From Acidaminococcales bacterium (GTDB taxonomy: Bacteria > Bacillota > Negativicutes > Acidaminococcales > JAISLQ01), in the NCBI GenBank assembly GCA_031275255.1, contig JAISPA010000172.1:1-18052 (forward strand): a DNA stretch of 18,052 nucleotides, read 5' to 3'. Under the pieces are notes generated by a model. That model was not told where the DNA came from and did no database searches. It was given only the letters and a program-made list of their open reading frames with translations. Shown one piece after another: positions 13,312-18,052 of the stretch. The first letter of the stretch is position 1. Each line of letters opens with the position of its first letter. The position numbers and the translations under genes were made by a program.

Positions 13312-14333
13312 AAGACGCGCCCGTCGCCTTCCGTGGTAACATAGCCGTAAACCGCGGCGCCTGAAGACAAGAATACCGTCTGGTTGCCGACTACCGACTT
13401 GATCTTTCCCGGCCGCCCTACCTGTGAGCCTTCGCCTATGCTGACGCTGCCCTGGGCGAATATGTCGCCCAATATTTTACAAAACTGTCCTATAACAATA
13501 TCGCCTTCGGCGAACACATTGCCGGTAATCAGCACATTATCGTCGACATTCAGGTTGCCGTAAGTTTTGATGTGTCCGAGAATGCGGCTGTTGGCGCCGA
13601 CCCAAAGACGGTTGGGAGTTATTACGCTGAACCGGGTGTCGGAGTAAGGCCAGATTTCCTCAAGCTGCCGCTCTTTGGCGCCGAGCGGGGGCGGGGGGAA
13701 CACCCGCTCCTCGTCGTCCCGCGCCGCGAGCGCAAAGCTTTTTTTCCGGCTTGTTCCCGCTTTGACGGGCGCGCCGTAAAGGCGGCGGAATACGCAGCCG
13801 GCAGCGACCAGACACTCTTTGCCGCTGGTCAGGCTCACGCCCAGATTGCAGCCCTCGCCGGCGCTGATATTGCCTTCGGCGTCCAGCCAGCGACGCAAAA
13901 CGGTGTTTTTGGCCAAAGAAACGTCGCCGTCGCAGACCAGGGCGCGCAGGTCGTTGTTTTGGCCGATAGCGGCGCTGCCGCGGACATAGATTTCTTTTTC
14001 AAAGGACACGCCGTTTTCCGTTGCCAGATCGCGCGGCGCGTAGGCAATGACATCCAGCGTCCGCTCGGACGATAGAACGCTGTTTTCCAGCACGCATACC
14101 TTCTCCGGTTTGGAAAATCTCAATTCGTATATGCCGGGACGCAAATCCTCATTGTTAAGGAAATTTTTGAAAAACCGCCGGAAGGATATGGCGAAATAGC
14201 GCGGGTCTTTCATATAATCCATGTTGATGAAAAGCGGTATCGCGTCGTTGGCTGCGTACATCTCGCGCCAGCCGCCGATAAACGGCCAGACGAAAGAGAA
14301 AACCAGAAACCGCACGCAAAGGAATACAATCAT
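13308..14333 (-). CDS. Membrane-anchored beta-helix (bactofilin/polymer-forming-like) protein
   Basis: A 341-residue protein. Residues 1-20 form a hydrophobic anchor or signal peptide. After an alpha/beta N-terminal part come two blocks of short Gly/Val/Ile repeats typical of right- or left-handed beta-helices (about 105-200 and 240-330; I-L-G-H-I-K-T-Y-G-N-L, I-T-G-N-V-F-A-E-G-D-I, I-L-G-D-I-F-A-Q-G-S-V). They are separated by a linker with four consecutive prolines. The second block strongly resembles bactofilin or polymer-forming cytoskeletal domains, but the export signal would place it outside the cytoplasm. Overlap with the glycosyltransferase gene is ATGA (4 nt). Possible jobs: a periplasmic scaffold for the secretion complex, or a polymer-binding element. 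No acyltransferase hexapeptide active site is evident. Confidence 0.55.
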   Translation of the reverse strand: MIVFLCVRFLVFSFVWPFIGGWREMYAANDAIPLFINMDYMKDPRYFAISFRRFFKNFLNNEDLRPGIYELRFSKPEKVCVLENSVLSSERTLDVIAYAPRDLATENGVSFEKEIYVRGSAAIGQNNDLRALVCDGDVSLAKNTVLRRWLDAEGNISAGEGCNLGVSLTSGKECLVAAGCVFRRLYGAPVKAGTSRKKSFALAARDDEERVFPPPPLGAKERQLEEIWPYSDTRFSVITPNRLWVGANSRILGHIKTYGNLNVDDNVLITGNVFAEGDIVIGQFCKILGDIFAQGSVSIGEGSQVGRPGKIKSVVGNQTVFLSSGAAVYGYVTTEGDGRVL

Positions 14334-15610
14334 GAAGATTTTTGCTCCTCGGTTTTAGCGCGAAAGCGCGCCGTTTTCTGCCAAATCGTCCGGCGCCGGG
14401 TAAGCCTGTCCAAAAGGGCGTCGGCAAAACCGCGCGAGGTGTACCACATATAAAAATAAAAATTGAAAAGAAGAAAGGGAATGAGCAGCGTGCGCTGTTT
14501 CATCCCGTCGAGCAGGCAACCTGTACCCACCTGGTAAAAGGGCGCGAAATTGCCGAAAGTATTGTAAACGCCGATGAAAATCAAAAAGAATACCCCGGCG
14601 AAAATTTCCATTTCGCCGAGAAAAAACAGCGCCATGGAAACGACCATGCACGAGAGCAGTATGGCTGGCACGACATACACGCCCGCCAGGAGAATGGCGT
14701 CTGCTTTTTCCCTGCCGGAAATATAATCTGAGCGTAATAACGGTAAGAGATATTTAAACATGACGTCGTTATGACCGCGCGACCAGCGCCTTATTTGCCG
14801 GGCGCGCACCGCCCATGACTCGGGCGCTTCCTCGTAACACTCGGCGCGGTTGGCGTAAGCCACCTTCCAGCCGTTTAAAGTCAGGCGGAAGGTCAGCTCG
14901 GTATCCTCGGCCAGCATCTTAACGTTAAAAGAACCGAGATCAAGCACCACCTGCCGCAAAAATCCGCCCACCGTGCCGCCGTACTGCGGCACCAGGCGCA
15001 TGTTCCAGCGCGCCTGCTGATCTACCTGGTAGCCGCCGGAACGCTCAAGGTCCAAAAGCTGGGTTAATATATTGACCCTGGTATTTACGGGAATGACGCG
15101 GCCCATGACCGCCCCGACCTCCGGGTCGTTAAAACATACGGCGATATTTTTGATGATCCCGCGCGGCGGCAGATAGTCGGCGTCGAAAATAATAATAATG
15201 TCGCCCCGTGCCTTCTGCAGCGCCTCGTTCAAGGCGGCCGGCTTGCCCCGTTCGCCCGCGTAGCGGTGCAGCGGTTTGATGACGTCGGGATGTTTCGCGG
15301 CGTATTCTTCCAGAATATCTTTGGTTTTATCTTCGGAAAAGTCATTTATCGGTATGACTTCAAACTTTTTGAAATCATAATCAATGAGCAGCATACGCTC
15401 CAATATATCGCGGCAGACCGCCTCCTCGTTGTGCATGGGGATGAGGATGGTAACCGGCCGCAGATCGGAATCGATAATGTCGTGATAATAAATGCGCTGT
15501 TTGCCGAAAAGACGGTTGATTGTAAAAATAAAGTGCCTGGCCGTATAGATTGCCAGCACCGCTATGGTAAACAGCATATAGCATTTCATTAATACTATTG
15601 CCATCTCCAT
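14330..15610 (-). CDS. Processive GT2 glycosyltransferase (BcsA/PgaC-like polysaccharide synthase)
   Basis: A 426-residue inner-membrane protein. It has one N-terminal membrane helix (about 8-28) and a cytoplasmic GT-A domain with all hallmarks of processive family-2 synthases: I-P-M-H-N-E-E (57-63), Asp90, G-K-P-A-A-L-N-E-A-L (122-131), D-A-D (143-145), G-G-T-V-G-G-F (211-217), A-E-D (235-237) and Q-I-R-R-W (272-276). Several further helices (about 305-395) would form the translocation channel. No PilZ domain is present, so any control by cyclic di-GMP would need another protein. GGAGGA (complement of 15620-15625) is 9 nt before the ATG, and the gene overlaps the preceding one by 16 nt. Substrate is probably an N-acetylated hexosamine given the deacetylase-like and WecB partners; that is inference. 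Confidence 0.88.
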   Translation of the reverse strand: MEMAIVLMKCYMLFTIAVLAIYTARHFIFTINRLFGKQRIYYHDIIDSDLRPVTILIPMHNEEAVCRDILERMLLIDYDFKKFEVIPINDFSEDKTKDILEEYAAKHPDVIKPLHRYAGERGKPAALNEALQKARGDIIIIFDADYLPPRGIIKNIAVCFNDPEVGAVMGRVIPVNTRVNILTQLLDLERSGGYQVDQQARWNMRLVPQYGGTVGGFLRQVVLDLGSFNVKMLAEDTELTFRLTLNGWKVAYANRAECYEEAPESWAVRARQIRRWSRGHNDVMFKYLLPLLRSDYISGREKADAILLAGVYVVPAILLSCMVVSMALFFLGEMEIFAGVFFLIFIGVYNTFGNFAPFYQVGTGCLLDGMKQRTLLIPFLLFNFYFYMWYTSRGFADALLDRLTRRRTIWQKTARFRAKTEEQKSS

Positions 15611-16392
15611 AAAGAAAAATCCTCCGCTAAATTTCTGGCGATTTTATTGACGAACAGCGTGTAAATCCCGACCGCGTAAATAAAGTCGATGAGCGGGCCC
15701 AGCGCGAAAAACAAGATTGCCATATAGATCAGTGATATTTTGGAAACGATCATGAGAAAGACAATATAACGCACCAGCCCGAACAGCAGGGAATACAAAT
15801 AAATAGAAACCATGACCAGGGCCTTGAGGAAGATGCTGACAGGCATCGGCAAAACGGCCAGTCCCATGATGATAGGCATAAAAAACCAAATGCCGATTTC
15901 CTGCAGCATGTAAAGCTGGGAATAATCGCCGCCGGTATAAGGAAAATGAGCGGGGAACAAAAGAAAATACAATGATGATACGATGTGTATCATACAAAGA
16001 ATAACGCTGAAAATGAGAAAAGGCTTGAATTTTTGTATATTGGGCAGTATCGCCAGGAGGAGCAGGGGAACCACCGCGTTGCCGAGCGAAAAAAGATAGG
16101 AGGGAAAACTCTCCGGTACCTGGATGTAAAAAAGCGGCCCGATTGCTTCGATGTACCTTCTCGACATGATGTTGACCGAATCGGCGTAATAATAAGGGTC
16201 AAGGACGTTTTTGGTGATGACGCAGACCTGTTCGGTGATCTCGGGATAAAAAAGCAGTGAGAAAACAGAAAAAGGCAAAGCCAGCAAAGCGAAATGCAGC
16301 AGGAAAGTTTTGGTCGAACCGGGCAGTTTGCGGTACGAGCGATGGTAAAGTATGACTAATTTATTATCTTTTATGGCTTTATCTTTACTCAT
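15595..16392 (-). CDS. Polytopic membrane protein, first gene of the exopolysaccharide operon
   Basis: A 265-residue protein from ATG 16392. An upstream in-frame GTG (16455) would put the start inside a terminator-like leader hairpin and has no better ribosome-binding site, so I prefer 16392, though its own site is weak (TTGGT). The sequence shows a Lys/Arg-rich cytoplasmic N-terminus, then about six or seven hydrophobic helices. A soluble loop follows the first helix (V-L-D-P-Y-Y-Y-A-D-S). It has no motif I recognise. In similar synthase operons, the small polytopic partner (PgaD or PelE/G-like) helps assemble or activate the synthase; that role is only suggested by position and the 16-nt overlap with the GT2 gene. 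Confidence 0.6.
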   Translation of the reverse strand: MSKDKAIKDNKLVILYHRSYRKLPGSTKTFLLHFALLALPFSVFSLLFYPEITEQVCVITKNVLDPYYYADSVNIMSRRYIEAIGPLFYIQVPESFPSYLFSLGNAVVPLLLLAILPNIQKFKPFLIFSVILCMIHIVSSLYFLLFPAHFPYTGGDYSQLYMLQEIGIWFFMPIIMGLAVLPMPVSIFLKALVMVSIYLYSLLFGLVRYIVFLMIVSKISLIYMAILFFALGPLIDFIYAVGIYTLFVNKIARNLAEDFSLWRWQ

Positions 16393-16427
16393 AAAAAGAC
16401 CAACTTTATTGTAATAAGCCAAAACAG

Positions 16428-16448
16428 AAAAAAAACTACCCGCCGGGT
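16428..16448 (-). promoter_or_regulatory. Terminator-like hairpin in the operon leader, candidate attenuator
   Basis: On the - strand, ACCCGGCGGGT folds into a small GC-rich hairpin followed by AG and T8. It lies between the operon promoter (16552-16580) and the first start codon (16392). A GC-rich segment upstream (CCGCCGGCGG, about 16462-16471) can pair with itself or with the hairpin's own arm, giving mutually exclusive structures. I recognise no known riboswitch consensus. Confidence 0.45.
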
Positions 16449-16551
16449 GCGACACAACTTACCGCCGGCGGAAAACGGCCAGCGACCATGTCAGCTTGCT
16501 GCGAGACAAATAAAGAACAACTCTTAAAAATGTGTATAATTAACTGTTTTT

Positions 16552-16580
16552 ATTTTATTATATTATGATAAAATAGTCAA
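16552..16580 (-). promoter_or_regulatory. Sigma-70-type promoter of the exopolysaccharide operon
   Basis: On the - strand, TTGACT (complement of 16575-16580) and TAAAAT (complement of 16552-16557) are separated by exactly 17 nt in a very AT-rich stretch. Transcription would start near 16545, leaving a leader of about 150 nt before ATG 16392. Confidence 0.6.
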
Positions 16581-16598
16581 TAAGGCGGCGCTATTGAA

Positions 16599-16633
16599 TG
16601 TAAAAATAATGCTGAATATTAAATAATTTTACA
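16599..16633. repeat. Inverted repeat in the divergent promoter region, possible operator
   Basis: TGTAAAA (16599-16605) and TTTTACA (16627-16633) are inverted copies with partially matching flanks. They lie just upstream of the -35 of the - strand operon and about 115 nt upstream of the + strand promoter. A regulator-binding site is possible; the AT-rich context makes chance likely too. The gap 16393-16819 otherwise holds the two promoters, the leader and a GC-rich stretch (16656-16708) without a gene. Confidence 0.3.
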
Positions 16634-16746
16634 ATGATAAAAATTCACGCTTCTTGAGGCCGGCGGCAGGCCCAAACACGCAAAACAGACCATGCGCGCG
16701 CGGGCGGCGGGCAGTTATTGGAGATTCCCTTTTGGCGCTCTTGTGG

Positions 16747-16752
16747 TATAAT
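16747..16752 (+). promoter_or_regulatory. Extended -10 promoter of the O-antigen ligase-like gene
   Basis: TATAAT preceded by TGG (TGn extended -10) lies about 68 nt upstream of ATG 16820. No good -35 is visible at 16-18 nt, which extended -10 promoters tolerate. Confidence 0.5.
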
Positions 16753-16819
16753 ATTTAAAGGTTACCTGAAATAACGGCGGCGTATTTTTAGCAAGCGAAA
16801 GCCGCGGGCAGGATATCAA

Positions 16820-18040
16820 ATGTTGCTGGGGAAGATTATATACTTGTGCCTTGCGGAGGCGGCGTTTTTTTTGCCGCTTCTGCCGGAGGCCGCCGTCCGC
16901 GCCCTGTCTGTCGCCGCCATTTTGGTCGCAGCGGACAGCGTTGCCGCCGGCCGGGTTAAGCTGGCCGTACCCCGCCAATTTTGGCTGCTGGTCTTGTTTT
17001 TTGTTCTGGCGGCTGTTTCTTTGCCTAATTCACCCCGTTACGCCGAGAGTTTGTACAATTTTAAGGTGCTGGCCGCGCAGTATTTTTTCATTTATTGGCT
17101 GGTTATTTCTTATGTCAGGACGCGCCGGGAACTTTACGGTCTGTTTTTCGCTCTGGCGGCGGCGGCTTTTTTGACGGCGTCTTACGGCATATATCAATAT
17201 TTCGGCGACGGCGGCGCGTCCGCCGCCGAATGGGTGGACGCGGCGCGTTTCCCTTCTATCAGGGCGCGGGCGGTTTCCACCTTGGTCAACCCCAATATCC
17301 TGGCGTCTTTTCTCGTTATGGCAATAGCCCTGTGCCTGGGATGGGTTTTTGCCGGCGTCCGGCTGCCCGTGCGGGCCGGGGCGGCGCTTGTGTTGCTGAC
17401 GAGTCTTGGCTGCCTTGTCCTGACTTTTTCCCGCGGAGCCTGGCTGAGCGCGGTGGCGGTGCTGCTTGCGGCGGACGCCTTAAAGAGCAGATTGCGCGCA
17501 AGCGCCGTAGCGGCGGCGCTTATGCCGCTTGTTTTTCTGCGCGAGGCGGTGGTTGTTGAGCGCTTTGTCTCCGCTTTTCAGGGCGCCGACACCTCCTCGC
17601 TCCTGCGCTTCGCCTTGTGGGAAAGCACGGCCGCCATGATTCGCGACCATCCTTTTACCGGTATCGGCTGGGGCGCTTACAGGTTTGTTTATCCAAAATA
17701 CGATTTTTACATCAAAAACCCCGACGTCATCATCTATCACGCGCACAATATGTATTTGCACATAGCCGCGGAGATCGGCCTTTTAGGGCTGGCGGTTTTT
17801 TTGCTTCTCTTGTTTTGGCATTTTTATTTTGCCCTGCGCGCCTGGAAAACGGCTGCCTCTGCCGGGCAGAAAGCCTGCGCGCTCGGTCTTTGCGCGATGT
17901 TTTTCGCCACGCTCCTTGGCGGTATTACTGATTATACGCTGTTTAACAGGGAAATCTCTTCGCTTTTCTGGCTGCTGAGCGCGGCGTCTTTCGTCTTGTG
18001 GCGGCAGGTCGGTCAAAGCGGAGGAATAATAGAATATTAA
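16820..18040 (+). CDS. O-antigen ligase / Wzy-type polymerase family membrane protein
   Basis: A 406-residue polytopic inner-membrane protein with about 10-12 hydrophobic helices. Wzy_C/WaaL signatures are present: S-T-L-V-N-P-N-I-L-A near residue 155 and L-T-F-S-R-G-A-W-L near 200. A large periplasmic loop carries R-F-A-L-W-E-S and H-P-F-T-G-I-G-W-G (about 265-290), and A-H-N-M-Y-L-H-I-A-A-E-I-G-L-L-G (about 311-326) follows. Such proteins either ligate undecaprenol-linked glycans to lipid A-core or other acceptors, or polymerise repeat units; sequence alone does not separate these. An AGGA lies 7 nt before the ATG. It is divergent from the polysaccharide operon, with its own promoter. A GAGGATGGGGGA stretch at the window end (18041-18052) may be the ribosome-binding site of a further gene. 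Confidence 0.85.
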   Translation: MLLGKIIYLCLAEAAFFLPLLPEAAVRALSVAAILVAADSVAAGRVKLAVPRQFWLLVLFFVLAAVSLPNSPRYAESLYNFKVLAAQYFFIYWLVISYVRTRRELYGLFFALAAAAFLTASYGIYQYFGDGGASAAEWVDAARFPSIRARAVSTLVNPNILASFLVMAIALCLGWVFAGVRLPVRAGAALVLLTSLGCLVLTFSRGAWLSAVAVLLAADALKSRLRASAVAAALMPLVFLREAVVVERFVSAFQGADTSSLLRFALWESTAAMIRDHPFTGIGWGAYRFVYPKYDFYIKNPDVIIYHAHNMYLHIAAEIGLLGLAVFLLLLFWHFYFALRAWKTAASAGQKACALGLCAMFFATLLGGITDYTLFNREISSLFWLLSAASFVLWRQVGQSGGIIEY

Positions 18041-18052
18041 GAGGATGGGGGA

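Noticed and set aside
4440..16392. Assignment of the operon to a canonical Pel, PNAG (pga) or cellulose (bcs) locus
   Set aside because: No TPR-type outer-membrane scaffold, no PelF/PelG or PgaB-like glycoside hydrolase fusion, no PilZ domain and no BcsB-like subunit; only the GT2 and the general logic match.
16393..16455. A GTG start at 16455 for the first operon gene
   Set aside because: No ribosome-binding site; the start would lie next to a hairpin with T8 that reads better as an untranslated leader structure.
16393..16545. Cyclic di-GMP riboswitch in the operon leader
   Set aside because: I looked for the GEMM-I core and other familiar consensus segments and did not find them; only the terminator-like hairpin is supported.
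1..18052. CRISPR arrays, rRNA or tRNA genes, intact insertion sequences
   Set aside because: No regularly spaced direct repeats, no tRNA cloverleaf or rRNA-like stretches, and no transposase were recognised on either strand.

Overview
The window most likely comes from a diderm member of the Firmicutes (Negativicutes-like). This is inferred from three things seen together: Firmicutes-style phage lysis genes, strong purine-rich ribosome-binding sites with occasional TTG/GTG starts, and genes that only make sense with an outer membrane (a signal-peptide coiled-coil/beta-barrel protein ending in Trp, and an O-antigen ligase-like protein). Another diderm phylum such as Synergistetes cannot be excluded.

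Region 1 (1-4.4 kb) looks like the late end of a prophage or prophage remnant. On the + strand lie the tail of a holin, an amidase endolysin that overlaps it, a small hypothetical protein, and two related copies of a secreted coiled-coil gene (2168-2593 and 3847-4225). The second copy is frameshifted. Two AT-richer cargo units on the - strand interrupt this series: a small-protein plus GNAT pair that looks like a toxin-antitoxin module (1176-1994), and a DUF3800 gene with a G8 run near its 5' end (3072-3809). Between them are two long imperfect palindromes and a strong terminator.

Region 2 (4.4-16.4 kb) is one long, tightly packed - strand operon. Neighbouring genes overlap by 4-38 nt or are separated by short gaps, except for one gap of about 124 nt. 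In transcription order it encodes a polytopic membrane protein, a BcsA/PgaC-like processive GT2 glycosyltransferase, a membrane-anchored beta-helix (bactofilin-like) protein, a deacetylase-like protein, an exported six-hairpin (alpha/alpha-barrel-like) protein, an outer-membrane coiled-coil/beta-barrel protein, a second deacetylase-like protein, a second six-hairpin protein, and UDP-GlcNAc 2-epimerase (WecB). I read it as a synthase-dependent exopolysaccharide synthesis and export locus. It has the parts list of Pel, PNAG and cellulose systems, but unrelated-looking periplasmic and outer-membrane parts. The most striking point is that the deacetylase-like/hydrolase-like pair is duplicated and the copies have decayed in opposite ways. 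Module 1 keeps putative metal ligands in the deacetylase but lost acidic residues in the hydrolase-like partner; module 2 shows the reverse.

Region 3 (16.4-18.05 kb) is an AT-rich divergent promoter region followed by an O-antigen ligase/polymerase-like gene on the + strand. The - strand operon has a good sigma-70-type promoter (TTGACT-17-TAAAAT) and a leader with a terminator-like hairpin plus T8, suggesting attenuation control.
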